Of a DNA stretch of 64,000 nucleotides, positions 46,075 through 58,302 are shown piece after piece. The position numbers were made by a program, and so were the translations under genes. The stretch's first letter is position 1, and each line of letters begins with the position of its first letter. A model generated the notes under the pieces. It worked only from the letters and a program-made list of their open reading frames with translations. It was not told where the DNA came from and made no database searches. The DNA comes from Fasciola hepatica (Eukaryota > Platyhelminthes > Trematoda > Plagiorchiida > Fasciolidae), in the NCBI GenBank assembly GCA_948099385.1, contig CANUEZ040000165.1:322501-386500 (forward strand), in the 5' to 3' direction.

Positions 46075-46247
46075 CACGTTTTCCCATCAAGCTTTAGACA
46101 AAACCCGCAATTCTTTAGCCACGACCCACCATTATTTTGCCGCGACCCACAATCGTCAAGGCTAAAGAATGATGGGCCGTGGCTGAAGAATGGTGGGTCT
46201 TAGCCAAAGAATTGCGGGTTTCGGCCAAAGCATGATGGGAAAAGGTG
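46075..46247. mobile_element. palindromic MITE of the IS630-like family (173 bp)
   Basis: It is flanked by TA at 46073-46074 and 46248-46249. Its two halves are imperfect reverse complements over about 80 bp, and each begins like the TIRs of the 18991-20952 transposon (CAC.TTTTCCCATCAAGCTTTAG, then CTTTAGCCACGACCCA). It has no coding capacity and consists of the 21-bp TIR subrepeats folded back on themselves. The autonomous relative is therefore in the same window. Confidence 0.9.
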
Positions 46248-46282
46248 TAGAATTTATGCTTCTAGGTCGTGTCATGTGTAAA

Positions 46283-46430
46283 CACCACGATAATCACCGC
46301 TGGTTGTGATAAACACTTAGTGAACTCCGTGACTAAAGGTTGAAAAACACAAGAGCAATGGTAGTCTGTGAGGAATTTATCAGTTTCCAGAATTACTACT
46401 TCGGATTGGCATGAGAAAATGATAGCTGCA
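46283..46430 (+). repeat. diverged direct repeat, second copy
   Basis: Similar in order and sequence to about 45582-45720, with clear divergence. Class unknown. Confidence 0.45.
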
Positions 46431-48550
46431 ATGGAAGAGATTGAGATAGCAGTGATGTTCATTCCCACTGATCGATTACAGGCTGATAAACTGGTGTATG
46501 CCATGACAGATACAGCTTAATTCCTCCGTTAATGCGAATATATAGGTGCACCTTGTATTCGCCGTTTGTGTAGCTCTAAGTTTGTGAGTAGGTGCTGATG
46601 AAATAGCCGCCGATCTGCTTCCCCATTTGTCAGCCTATAATTGGTCGAGACCTCATTCCTGAAATATTGTACCGTTATTACAAAATAAAAGAAAGTAAAT
46701 AAAATAAGATAAAAAGGTAAATGTAATACCGTAGATGAACAAAACTGATAACAAACAGTGGACCAATTTTCTCACACCTAGTCTGCGGCCGCGCTTCCCA
46801 GGCATTTCACTGTTAAAGCAGCTTTGTCTCTGGCTGATCTAGCTGTGTATAGGCGGGAATACCAATACATTTAGATAAATGGGAAAGAGCAGTGGTTTGT
46901 TTGACAGTGTCCTCCAACTCCGGATAACTGCCCTTATTACCAAACGTATTCCTTGTGTTTCTGTATCCCGTACTACTACCGACATTGTCGAATAAGAGAA
47001 ACGTTGTCATTCGGAAATGCAGGCGACTACATGGTTCACTAGAACTGTCTGGTTCTAGCAGCAACAAATAACCAATATTAAATTTCGTTAAGTTACGTCA
47101 AACTGTGGTGTTACTGCAAGATTGGTTACGCAAAGCAAAGTGCTTCTCTGTTAGAAAGCTGATTAGTTCAGGGCGGGCGATACCATTGGATCACTATATA
47201 ACTTTAATGAATGTTTGCAAAATGCATAAAAGGTTTTCACTAGAAAGCCGGCAAAAATAGTACAGGAACAATGAAGCCAAATAAAATTTGCCAACTTGTC
47301 CAAGATTTTCCACAGTCACCTGATACGCTTTACCAAAACGATCGGAAAACTGCTCATTTATGAGGTCATACGAACTGTCCATAGTTACACTATACACGGA
47401 AATGATCATGCACATAATAACTGCACTTAATATGTTATCCGTCAGAACAAACTGAAGTAACTTCCATCCGTCTCTACATGAGAGCACGATAAAATCTTTT
47501 GACTGAAGTTATTGCAATCACGAGACCAAACACCATAGATATTTAACCCGTAGTCGGATTGGTGGTTGGTGTGGCAAATTAATAGTATACCTGTTGTCAT
47601 AGACTAAACGCCATCAAATGATCAGTCCGTAGCGTGTAAAGGAGTTAATAAAAGCCGAACCAGTGCACTTCGTCACTTACAGCTTACCGGCTTCCTCAGT
47701 GGGTTACACAATCACGAGATCCATTCAATGTGATCATATGCAGAAAAATATGACTATGTGACATGATAAATGACACTTGTAGTTGCATAACTTAACATCC
47801 AAAATGATACCATTGTTCATAGTTTTCTCCCTGATTTTCAATCCCGATGATCTTTTTGATATTCAAAATAGGCTGTTGCTGAGAAGCAGGAATAACTGAA
47901 CCACCACAATCAATGAACTTTTACTGGTTGTTACAAGGGAATAAGATCCACTAAATACTCACCAATGCACCAGGCCAGTGTGAATATACACGATTTAACC
48001 AAAAACAGGTTACGATAAACTCTGTGAAAATGGATGATATCCTGTCGAGCAAATATGACCTGAATTGTAATTTTACTCGGATTTTCCACACAAGCCGTTC
48101 AATATTGAACAACACGACCAGTTTATTAGCAATAGGCGCGTCCATATTGGTTGATATATCACCAGTAGCACGACAGGAGTACGTCGGTAACCTTGTGCGA
48201 TCACTCCGGGCTAAAATAAGCCGTTGGTGGAGTTTTAATTAGCAAATTTCGATATTGGTCATCATCATTCCACGCGGATAATCCAGAGCTATTTTTCGGC
48301 GGACGTCAAAATCTAGTTACTTCTGTCGTTTCCAGTAGCATATATAGAAATTCGACCCTTCGAGGGTGGACCCACTCCCATTGAACACGCTGTACAAAGA
48401 AAAGAAAGCAAAGAAAACATAAAGAAATATTTACATTTACATCAGTCACCTTTTAATTTTGAATGGTTTCCTTAGCAGGCTGACGAAGAGGTAGATATTC
48501 CAACAGATTTTGTTCTCTGCCAACCACTTAAATCTCTTCCGTCTCATAGT
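46431..48550. other. no recognisable gene
   Basis: A block near 46640-46690 resembles 28405-28450. Near 47650-47705 the minus strand reads CCGGTAAGCTGTAAGTGACG followed by CTGGTTCGGC, similar to the tRNA-like sequence near 58220-58302. Otherwise only short unrecognised frames. Confidence 0.4.
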
Positions 48551-48780
48551 TCAAGACAAGGGTGAGGAAATGACCGGGGTTTCGCGGGATCCAGCTTGTG
48601 CACAAGTAGAATGCGAAGCATTATCAAAAACTTTTATGAAGCTGATAAAGATGAGATGTAAAACCATGCCCGCATCAAAAGCCCTTGTCAAGGGATCGAC
48701 GAAGCATAACTTGTTCAAGTCAACTGCTGGGTGTTCCTCTCTGAGGGCACTCGGCAACTTTCAGTGCTTCACCACCAACC
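48551..48780 (-). pseudogene. possible LINE reverse transcriptase scrap
   Basis: The minus strand reads VLHLIFISFIKVFDNASHS, resembling the Val-Asp-x-Ile-x-x-Asp-Phe-x-Lys-Ala-Phe-Asp block of LINE reverse transcriptases, but the key first Asp is not present and flanking motifs are missing. It could equally be chance. Confidence 0.25.
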
Positions 48781-49599
48781 CCTCCGAAATTTTGCTCGCT
48801 TTTGGGAAGGACAACGACGGGGTTGGCCGTCGGGTGCTGGTTGTGGATAGCTGCTACCTTACAGAAGTAATCACTCTACACCCCCTCTGGTATCTTTGAC
48901 ACTTTTCGCGCATGTCTGTCCATCGTCTGACTTTCCATGCGTTATTTGTGCTTCTTGGGTATAACTGGAAGAAGAGAAATGGCGGTCGGGCAATGACTTG
49001 GCGTAAGTGTGAGGTTGACGTCAGCAGTAGTCTAATTTGGAGGGTTCCGACTCCCTACTTCGGGCTCAAGTAATGGGAATTGTTTACGAAACACTCGGGT
49101 CCTAAAAGTATTAAACAAATCCTCCTCCAGAAACAGTAAAAATCTTTCCATTTACTACCTTCCCCACACTACCCATTTGTTTATTTTTTTATTGGCGTAA
49201 TGCCCTACTCAAGGCTTGGTCTCATATTTTTCATTCTTTATTATGGAGGCAGAGGACATCTATCCCGTGAAAGCCTCATTACATCAGCTCAGCCACATGG
49301 ACTCACTTGTGAGTGTAGTGTCTCCGAATGCATAACAAAGGACACGGCCCGACACAGCATTTTGGCCTTATGCGCCTAGGAATGCCAACCAATGAAAATC
49401 GTGATGAACAAGTACAACAGAAGCTGGCTGTGATTGGTCGACTTGTGACCTAATTATTACTTTCTTTGATTTAACACATTTGCAGCGACCTAGAGATGAC
49501 TTGAGAACGAAAATTACTGTAGATAAATATAAAATTAGTATTTAGCTCTAGGGAGTTTGTACATTGTTCGATGCCACAAGACTGTTCGTTGTTTGTCTA
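48781..49599. other. no recognisable gene
   Basis: No coding similarity was seen; composition is A/T-rich and unremarkable. Confidence 0.4.
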
Positions 49600-49860
49600 C
49601 TTACCGCGAGGGCGGCTGGTTTCTGCCAACTGAAAAACACTTTCGACTGTTCTGCTTGAAAACAGTTGAATCTTAGCTCCACTAGCTGGTATAATGTCCG
49701 GTATCGCTCCAACGTAAACGTGGCCAACAGTGTTTCAATACAAACCGTCCTTTACCCATTCCACTGACTTCTACTGTCTTTTTGGCAACCGTTTAAACTT
49801 TTGGCTTGTAGCTAGTTCTTTAGTCTATTCTCGGGATCTAGCTAGTACTTGGTAATTCGG
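49600..49860 (-). repeat. dispersed repeat D, copy 2 (inverted)
   Basis: Reverse complement of about 29080-29330, with shared blocks such as CAATACAAACCGTCCTT and TTTTGGCAACCGTTTAAACT. Similarity is high enough to align by eye without gaps over long stretches. Confidence 0.75.
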
Positions 49861-50194
49861 AGTACTAAATACTTATACAAATTGATTTTACAGTAAATTT
49901 ATGTACAGCTCCACAGCTTTGGCCTTCTTGCTATTTCGCTTTGCTTGATCCTGGGTTGGAGTGATTTCGGTACGTTCTATCTGTCCGAGTACTACGAACA
50001 GTACAACTGACGTCTCGCAGTGGAGCTGCCTAGTATGGAACAGCTGAACTTGCATGCTGGTATATTCGGAACTGGGGATTGGACTGAAAGGGGCGAGCTA
50101 TGGTGCAGCATACACCGGGATTCGAGGAAGGAGAGTCATACTGCATCGTTCTTGACGGCTGGCGGCCGTTCACTATACTCGTTTATGAAACTCT
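49861..50194. other. no gene; short dispersed similarity
   Basis: About 49955-49990 resembles 18866-18905 (GGTTGGAGTGATTTCGGTACGTTCTATCTGTC). No coding similarity. Confidence 0.4.
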
Positions 50195-50235
50195 TTAGAC
50201 CCTAAAGATCCGGGTTCGATTCCCACCACCGTCGG
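50195..50235 (+). other. isolated B-box (tRNA-like scrap)
   Basis: CCGGGTTCGATTCCC is a good RNA polymerase III B-box and T-arm, preceded by a CTTTAGACCCTAAAG hairpin. No matching A-box or acceptor stem was found, so at most this is a tRNA pseudogene or SINE remnant. Confidence 0.25.
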
Positions 50236-50534
50236 TCGCTAAACCTTACCCCGCAGTTTCTTTAGTGGACGCATTCTTCGGTTCTTCGTACTACATGGAC
50301 CACCTGCACGTTACTCTAATGCTCGGCACTGTACGAATACGTTAACCCGAAAGGTATTCTCCACGACCTGTGGAAGCGAGAAGGCGATCGGGAGAGATAG
50401 TGGTTAGAGTGTATTTGAGAGCGTGCGTGAGGAGTGCGAAAGAGCAGCGGTCAAATGGCCACCGCACTTGGTAATAAGCGTTCAGTTAAACAACGAACGT
50501 GTTAAAAGCATGAACGAAGATGACTCTGGCTACA
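50236..50534 (-). repeat. isolated LTR of the CsRn1-like family, diverged
   Basis: It aligns with the LTR of Gypsy element 1 over nearly its full length (AAACCTTAC.CCGC.GTTTC, ATTCTCCACGACC, GGGAGAGATAGTGGTTAG, ending CTACA), but with many substitutions. No gag-pol lies next to it, so it is a solo LTR or the end of a deleted copy. Its 5' few bases (plus-strand left edge) are missing or altered. Confidence 0.85.
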
Positions 50535-51279
50535 GACCCATCTACTACTGCTTCTTCAGCTTGGGAGGATGACCTCACGAGCGGTCGTGGTCAGCGATAG
50601 AGATTTCCGTAATTAGCTTCGGTTCAATGTGGCCACGCCTAATACGTCTGGTGAAAATCAGATCGCCTCGGGCCTGCTGATATGCCAATGGAAACAACCC
50701 GGTGATCCGCGGACCACCTCTATTGCTGATCCGATCCACCAGCAAGATGGGTTACACCTCGCTGTACGCTTTCGTGGTAATTCTATCCTATTCATATGCA
50801 ATTCGAGAAAATCGATTTGAACCAATCAGTGCTCGTTTTTCAGTGTACACTCCAGTCAGTATCCATGCGTTTCTGAACACAAACAAATACACCATGAGCT
50901 TATGACTTATCCTAATCCAACCGTGGATATTGATTATCGCAGTAGGCATGTCTCGCTTGCACGATCTGCTTCCCTATCATGTGACAACGTCTAGCAAGTT
51001 TGTGCCCACCTACTGCATTGCTCATGAAACAATACCTATGTGCACTTGCGTTCCGTTACGTTTTTCGTGTCTATATAAACACCGTATTTTATGGTCTAAG
51101 CTACTAATACTTTTCAGTGTCACTTGGTGTGTCTTCTAATCCCATTGCGCACAATTCAGTCACCACGTACGAATTATGTGACATTGCTGGACTGTTTCCC
51201 CACACGCATATGTGCACGGTTGTCGGCGCTGATTGTTAGGGACCCCGATCAGACTATCGTTCAAGGGCCTTGAAGTTCT
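50535..51279. other. no recognisable gene
   Basis: Short frames only (for example 50629-50905). No domains or repeats were recognised. Confidence 0.4.
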
Positions 51280-51780
51280 CTTGAAGTACGAGTTCATCTG
51301 CCTTCAGTACGATCACGCGCCAGGTCTCAAGGTCGCCGCATAAATGAGATGATGAATAGAAAATTGTCGGTAGATGATTCATATAAACCGAGAAGGTCAG
51401 TGGGCCTGGAACCGATCATTGTGTCACACTGCCGATAGCCACTTGCCATACCGATATTGATTGCACTACCAGTGCTGTGAAGATCCCAAGAATGAACGGG
51501 TCCACTACACCGAGAGCCTTGAGCCTACCTATTAGATGTTTGTGCGGTGCTTTGTCAAAAGCCTCACTAAAGTTCATGAAAATCACGTCCGTAGTGTGCT
51601 CTGCGGCCTTGGCGTTCTTTCAGCGTTTTCGTGTTAGCTGCAAGCTTGTTAGGCACGACCTACTTTTCCAGAAACCGTGTCATTACCCGCATAACAAGCT
51701 GTTCCTACAGATTTTTTCCCGGAGTAGAGGGGCCAGTAGGCATCCCATAATCTTTCCGATCACGATGTTAGACTAATACG
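51280..51780 (-). pseudogene. CR1-like LINE reverse transcriptase fragment
   Basis: The minus strand encodes HGFWKSRSCLTSLQLTRKR, then DVIFMNFSEAFDKAPHKHLI and GRLKALGVVDPFILGIF, then a broken stretch corresponding to the strong-stop/template motif (SVPGPLTFSVYMNHLP). This is the QHGF...GRSC.TNL / DVIFLDFSKAFDKVPH pattern of CR1-like LINEs. The first catalytic Asp of motif A is Asn here (MNF for LDF). Stops and frame changes confirm it is dead. Confidence 0.65.
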
Positions 51781-53484
51781 TCGGTAGTTGAAAGCCTCAG
51801 CCTTAACCTCAAATTCGTATAGTGGAACACTAAGGTAATGTATGATAAAGGAAAAAGTCTACGCAGAAATGGTAAGTGCTGCAATCGATTTCAGTAATTC
51901 CTACTTTGGTTGACGAGCGACCACGTATGCAACAGTGAAGAGCCTGTCTTTCACTGCCAACAACCTGTTGCACACCGATACTATTGGATGTTCGTCTACT
52001 AAACCTGGACAATGCCCACAGTCGCATTTAGTCCGTCAAATACGGTAGGCTTGATGATAACTGAAGCTTCCAAACGACATTTGGGTTCCACAGAAAATAG
52101 ATTTGATACATTTTATTTTGTTCCAGTAAACTTGTGATAAGTAGTTTTCGTAGGTCCTAGGAATATCAGATTAGCGACATTTTGCTCATTGCACTATATT
52201 GATAGTTTTGAGTAGGCAGTGGTGTTTGATTATTGGTAATCCTGGGGTTCGAACCTCAGCATCTTTGACCAGATTTATTGGTACACAGCATTCATTTGTC
52301 GCCCGGATCGCAGCCACGCCTGACTATATGGTCCGCGTATGTTTTTCTACTTTTGTGGTCGTGGTTACCGGTCTCTTCTGTCAGTGCAGTCGGACGTGAA
52401 AGTTGCCGTGTATGAATTAAACAGTCACACATACTACACGGGAAATCGATAAGCGTCTCCCTCATGCGTTGACATAGGATGGTCGATATCGAATCGTTCT
52501 GTTTGCTGACTGACTGATTCCGCAGTGTATCGATTAACTTTGCTTGACTTGATACTAAAGTATTTTAGCACATACGAGCTATTTAACTTGCACTTGCCTG
52601 CTGCTTGCTTACCGGTCGCGATGGTTTTTTTATGCTTCTATAAATATACGGAATGCCACTACTACATGTTCTACTGCTAACTACGAACACAACAATAATG
52701 AAACTCTTTTCGTGCATGAATGCTTTTTTTTACCGTGCTAAATGCATCAGTAACCTCGATAAGCTTTTTCTAACTCCACATCCTCTCCAGAATCCCATGC
52801 TCTTTTGGATCTTGTAATTGACTCCCGTATCACGAAAGCTGGAAGAAGAGTTAAGTTTCGAGGCGGATCAATTTGTTTAGTCTTGCCCTTCCTAATTTGG
52901 TAAATGGTGCAGTATATAACAATGGAGTAGACTGGGTGGAAAATTTAAAAGACGGATGGACAAGGGATCTTCCTCAGTTGCGAAACACCTATTGCAATAC
53001 TTTACAGAGGCGGCTTGCTTCGATCGTTCAAAACGATTTTTCACAATCCGATGCCGTAGCTATTGACATTCAATGAGATGCTACTTTCATGTGGAATCAT
53101 CCAGCGAATGCCCCGAGCTTTCGTCGAGGTTGGCTGACTGAAAGTCAACCTAGGGGAGATGGCTAAATGCTGATTCCAAACCAACAACGGGTGACGTATG
53201 AGGCGTAAAACACCATGTTCATCGGCAGCTGTGGCGGAGTGGTACACTGAGCCCCCAGAATGTCTAGCCTCTTCTGAAAAGTGAATGGACCGAGCACTCA
53301 GTCCTCGGCTCCCAGTGCTTTCCAGAAGAGGCAAATGAACCATACAGCTGGCCACCGGCTCACCTAAATTACCAATGCTACCTTGCAAGACGCTGTTGGC
53401 TGCGCAAAGGTTAGAAGTGCTTACTCGAGTAAGAATGCCCACTCTGGACTAGGCGACCGAGTAGTATAATAGCCTGTAACTCAA
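51781..53484. other. no recognised gene; includes an isolated B-box near 52235-52260
   Basis: GGGGTTCGAACCTC near 52240 is a B-box-like T-arm without a clear partner A-box. The part after about 53085 may be 5' leader of LINE copy 3. No other feature was recognised. Confidence 0.4.
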
Positions 53485-56400
53485 ACAACCATGACAGACT
53501 CTGCCACTATAACTGACTGCTCTTCCATGCGCACAAACGAACACTTTCCCATTTCCACTCCCTTCCCAGTTTCTCTTCCAGTTCCCCATCCCATAGGTTC
53601 TTCTGTCGACCGTGCCGCTGTAGAGCAACTGGTGGAAATTCTGGCTATGTTCTGTTTTGTCCTTCTCCGGCTACCTTCCGAGTTCATCCGAACCCGGTAC
53701 CACCAGCTGATGTCCTGCTTCGTCCTCGATTTCCATTCAAACTAACCACGTTCATCATGTGAACCCTGATGCTTATAGGGCAACAGGCCGGTTTAGCTCG
53801 TACATTTGAATCCCCTGCCATCGAGGTATGTTGCATTCAAGAGACTCGTATTCACAACTCCTGTTCCATAATCCGATTGAAACTCCCATCAAATCCTTCT
53901 GTGAAGTTTCACTTACACCTTTCTGGGGGCGCTGAGGCTGCAGCTTCTGGTCTTGCTGACACTGGCGTTGCTCTCCGTAAAGGAACTGAAGCTGCGCTGA
54001 TAGAATGGATCCCAGCCCACAATCGTTTATGTGCAGTGAGACCTAGAGGTTCGTGCAAAGTAAGCAGTCGTTGCTCCGACAGACGCAATCTATTTGTAGC
54101 TTCGGCATATGCACCCACCGATTGCAGCCCAGATGCAGTCTAAGATACCCCTTACCAAAATATCCATCACCTCTTACATAAAGCAAACCGTGCCGATACC
54201 ATGATTTTGGCAGGAGATCCGAATGCTACAGTGAGTCGGCTGTCATCGAACTAGGCGCCCTTGGGAGGCTGTTTTACGCCAGATTCCTGTCGCTCGGAAA
54301 ACGAGAAACGGTTGTTGGCTCTGTGCTCATAACATCGCCTGTTTCTCGCCAGTACGAACTTCAGACGTTCTAATCACCTGTACTCCACTTGGCTTCCGCC
54401 CTCTTCGGGTCAACGGACTGACCACATTGCTATAAGCTACAAATGGCGGAGTTGCACACAAGCACCCTTTTGACTCCGATCACGCATTAGTTCGCACTAA
54501 GCTGTTCATATGCTTCGGCGGGCGCCAAAAATGCATGCTACAACGACAGTTGGATTGCGATAAGTTCTCCGACCCATCTCGCTTATCCGTCTTCCAAAAC
54601 GCGCTAGCTGAAAAGCTAGATATAGCCCCACCTGATGACATAAACCAGCACCGGTGGCTTATCAAGAATGCTTTGCATTCTACTGGTCTAGTAGGTTTCG
54701 GCTTGTTTCGTCTTGCTGCAAGACCCTGGGTTTCTGTTGAATCTTTGTGCCTTCTATGGACGCAAGCCAGTAGATTCCTGCTGGAAGCGAGTATAACGCA
54801 GCATGTTTCGAAACGAGACGTGCACTTAACGTGAGTCTTCGTAGGAACGACGAAATCTCGTGGTCACAACACGCATCAGAGATGGAACGTGCTGCAGTCA
54901 TGGGAAATCCCCGCAAGTGGTTCTATCTCATTCGAGTCACCAATAGGAAGCCTCTAGATGTGAGTGAAAAAATCTGCGAGGCTGACAGTCCGTCAATCCA
55001 CAATCAGAAGCTGCCTCTCGAGTGCTGGGCGAAGCGCTTTCCGACACAATCTAGCTGGCCCTCAGTGTCGACCTCTCCTGTAGCTCTTCCGGCACGCATC
55101 CAGTGGTCCGTTTCGACAAATCCATCTATCGAGGAGAAGATCTGAAAGGAAATTCGATAATTAAGACGTCATAAATACCTGGGATCCAATGACATTCCTC
55201 CTGCCCCATTTAAAGATGTTGGAGTGCAGTTCATTAGAGAACTTCACATTTTATTTCCAAAAGTTTGGAATTCGGGCAGGTCCCTTCCTTGTGAGGGGAA
55301 TCGATTGTTGTTCCCATCTTTAAGAAGGGCTTGCGCATTGACTGCGCTAACCATAGGGGAGTAAGTCTTATTTCGATAGCGTCGAAGCTGCTTGCGTCTG
55401 TTATACTTCGCAGGTTGTACTAAACGCGTGAAAAGTAAACTCGCGAGCAGCAAGTTGGGTTTTGCTCTGGTAGTGGATGTATTAATCATATCTTCACCTC
55501 CACACAACTGCTAGAACACCGTCTCACTTTCCAAAGACAGACAGTCATCGTGATCCTGGATGTTTGCGCGGCCTTCGACTCCATCGTTATGACAGCACTA
55601 TGGAACTGTTCGTTGGGATACGGAGCACTTGAGAAGTGTGTATCAGTCCTAAAAGAGTTGTATCGTCACGCCTCAGATAGGGCAACGGCCTACTGCCAGC
55701 TTTTGTCCCCTTTTGTGGTCTCCAGTGGATTTTGATAAAGTTGCCCCATTTCCCTTCTAATATGCCATAGAGGATGTTCTACGGAATGCCTTATCTGGTA
55801 TTCCAAAGGGTGGGGTTGAACTCCTGCCAGGAACAGAGTTTTTGACTTGGAACATGCCGACGATGTTACATTTCTGAGTGATATTGCACAAGCAATGCAA
55901 CATGCTTTGGACTGCTTGACGACTGAGGTACCCAGATATGGGAGCATTTTGCGCCTTTTAAGTGCAAAGGGCTCTTGCAAGATTGGCAAGAGCCTGAGCT
56001 TACATTTATCCTTTCTGATGATTGACTTGAGTTGGTCAACAACTTTAGCTTGATAAAAACTATATGTGGTGTTGGAGAGGAGATCTGGTCACGCGTAGCT
56101 AGAGCTATATCGGTTTTCGCAAACCTACGACACTTGTGGCACCGCCATGACATCCGACTGTCTCTTAAAGGACGGGTCTACATCGCCGCGGTTCAGTGTT
56201 TTACTCTACGGTTGAGAGACCTAGCCACTTCGAGTTGAGGATGCTCTGTTTCTTTCTGTGTTCGACAACCGATGTCTCCGAAGCATTTCTGGCGTCTGGT
56301 AAGAACACCGAGTGAGTGATGAGGTGCGCCTTCGTGTGTTAGGCACCGATGGCCGCCCTCTTAATGAAGGGATTGCTCTACTTTGCTTTCGGCGGCTCGG

Positions 56401-56727
56401 TCACGTTTTACGAATGCCTGTTCATCATCTGCTTTTCCGTACTCTATTCGCACGTGCTGGGTAGGGGTGTCAGAAGAGACGCGGCCGTCGGGCCACGAAT
56501 TGGTGTATAGGTATTAAATTTTAGTATCAGCTTTGGCTTTGGTCGGAGCTTCCCGCCACAGTGTTTGGGGCCCAGTGGATGAGGATTGCCGTTGGTTAGA
56601 GACGTTGAGGGACATGGCTGAGAATAGAATTCAGTGGAGCGAAAGCTGTGAGGCCTGTATGTCGAACTCTCGTGTCCAGTAACCACAAGAATGTCATTCC
56701 GACAAACGAAAATGAGAAGAAAAAAAA
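53485..56727 (+). pseudogene. RTE-like LINE copy 3, complete length but decayed
   Basis: Endonuclease remnants at 53740-54140 (LMLIGQQAGLA, CCIQETRIHNSC, FVASAYAPTDCSPD) are collinear with LINE copies 1 and 2. Reverse transcriptase follows at about 55310-56060 (VVPIFKKGL, NHRGVSLISIASKLLASV, REQQVGF, VILDVCAAFDSI, then HADDVTFLSD). The catalytic YADD has become HADD, which should inactivate it. The C-terminal part, LKGRVYIAAV and RRLGHVLRMPVHHL, is the family signature and ends near a short A-rich tract (AGAAGAAAAAAAAT, 56713-56726). Many frameshifts and stops. It is older than copies 1 and 2. Confidence 0.8.
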
Positions 56728-57984
56728 TGTGTACGGTGGAAAACAGAAATAATCAGCGCTTTTTTTCTATCTCTCTTTCACTGACGTTTTCGCTGTATTG
56801 TACGCCTCTTCCTGTACTTTGCAATTTTAGTTGTTGCGTTGGCATCATGCTTGATCTCAAGCAGATGTAAATATATATAATATATCCAGAATGCTGTGTA
56901 CCAAAGTATTCAGTGCGAATTGTGTGTTCACTTTGGTACTGACCTGACAAGCCTGCCCCCTTCCTCCAATTCCTTACCCCACGTACCTTATGAAATTTCA
57001 ATCCAACCTCTTCCACTTGTATATAGTGTCTGGCACTATATTTTAGCACTGATTAATTGGCACGTTCAACTTCCGTAATGGAGAAGGGTAAAAATGTTTT
57101 TCATCACATCATAGTCCTTGTCATTCCTCTGTTGTTTGTTGGACAAATGGAACTCAATGCTTCAAATGGCTTTAAAATATACAACGGCTCTTACCGACGA
57201 CGACTTGAATTCATCTTATTTTGACTGCAAAAATCTCAATTTCACGCCTGCATCCGAGGAAAAATACACTTTCATTATTTGTGATTTACCAGCTCGGCTC
57301 TGAGCCGTTATAGTCAAGTCAAGTATGTGCTTTATGCACTTGGGGTTGGAATTCAACAGCCACATTCATTTTCGATTAAAAAATAATAGTACAGACTATG
57401 CCAATTAAGCATCGAGGTTAGTTCATCGGTGGCAGAGTCGGGGTCGGTGAAGAGAATAGGTACGACATGGTATTGTGGGAGGCTCACAGGCTTTGGTGCC
57501 AGAAAATAACTGTTTATAGTGGGACCTTGTGAATGATGCAGAAAAACATTTTCTGACATCAGGGTGGAGGAGGTGTGTTTGACCAGCCAGTATCTTACAC
57601 GAGAACTTCTCGCATGAACTGTGATTCTGGGACATTAAAAGGTGGGTTAACTGATTGCGGTTGTAATCAGGAGCATGGTAGCTCCGTCGTACGTTCTAAA
57701 ATTAGGGAAACCAGTTACACCTCAAGGTGCTCACTAACACGAGTGCGACTAACAAATACAGTGATCGTCCGATCACATCCTATCTATCACTTGTTTAACT
57801 GTACGCTCCGCGTACGCGGCAACCGACGCACCCTCTCGGCACCAGCCAGCGTGCGGTCTCTGTACTCAGGCCCTGGGAGAATACACGCGGTTGGCATTCC
57901 ACGGTCTTTTCTCGTTGACTTCCTCAACGAACGCGATCGTAGAAGCTGAGGAAGTGTGCCCCTCAATACGAAGGATAAAATGAG
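56728..57984. other. no recognisable gene
   Basis: The longest frame (57575-57949, 124 codons) shows no domain. Its complementary strand is also open, so composition alone may explain it. Confidence 0.4.
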
Positions 57985-58160
57985 CATTAGTAGTTCACCA
58001 TCAAACAAAGATGCAAGCCTAAATGTCGTGTCTTGCCTTTATGCTATGGGCATGCTACATTATGAATACCACCCCAAAATGAATACTGAAATTTTCAACA
58101 TCGTTCTGTGACGAGTTCTTCGAAAGTGGCAGCTGAACGACCAAGTACTGAAACCATGTT
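57985..58160 (+). pseudogene. IS630/Tc1-like transposase scrap
   Basis: The plus strand encodes SLNVVSCLYAMGMLHYEYH followed by PKMNTEIFNIV, matching the LNV...GILKYECH block between the first and second catalytic residues of the transposase at 19723-20572. Only this part of the gene is preserved. Confidence 0.6.
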
Positions 58161-58219
58161 TGCAGAATGTATTACTGGATGTTAAATAATGGATGATCCA
58201 CATGCCTTAGTCGCATCCG

Positions 58220-58302
58220 AAAGTTTACGTCGCAAGCCATAATCGAACCAGCGACTTTCAGCTTACCGGGTAGCTGCTCTATCAGCTAAGCAACCGCAGT
58301 GC
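58220..58302 (-). other. tRNA-like sequence (pseudo-tRNA or SINE head)
   Basis: On the minus strand an A-box-like TAGCTGATAGAGCA is followed by CAGCTACCCGGTAAGCTG (5-bp stem, 8-nt loop) and a B-box GGTTCGATTA, with tRNA-like order and length. The loop is one base too long and the acceptor ends pair poorly. A related piece may lie near 47655-47700. It is more likely a tRNA-derived repeat than a working tRNA. Confidence 0.45.

Noticed and set aside
48510..48899. Plus-strand 129-codon frame as a host gene
   Set aside because: No domain is recognisable, and the opposite strand has a weak reverse-transcriptase resemblance, so neither reading is firm.
58220..58302. Functional tRNA gene
   Set aside because: The anticodon loop is one base too long and the acceptor ends do not pair convincingly.
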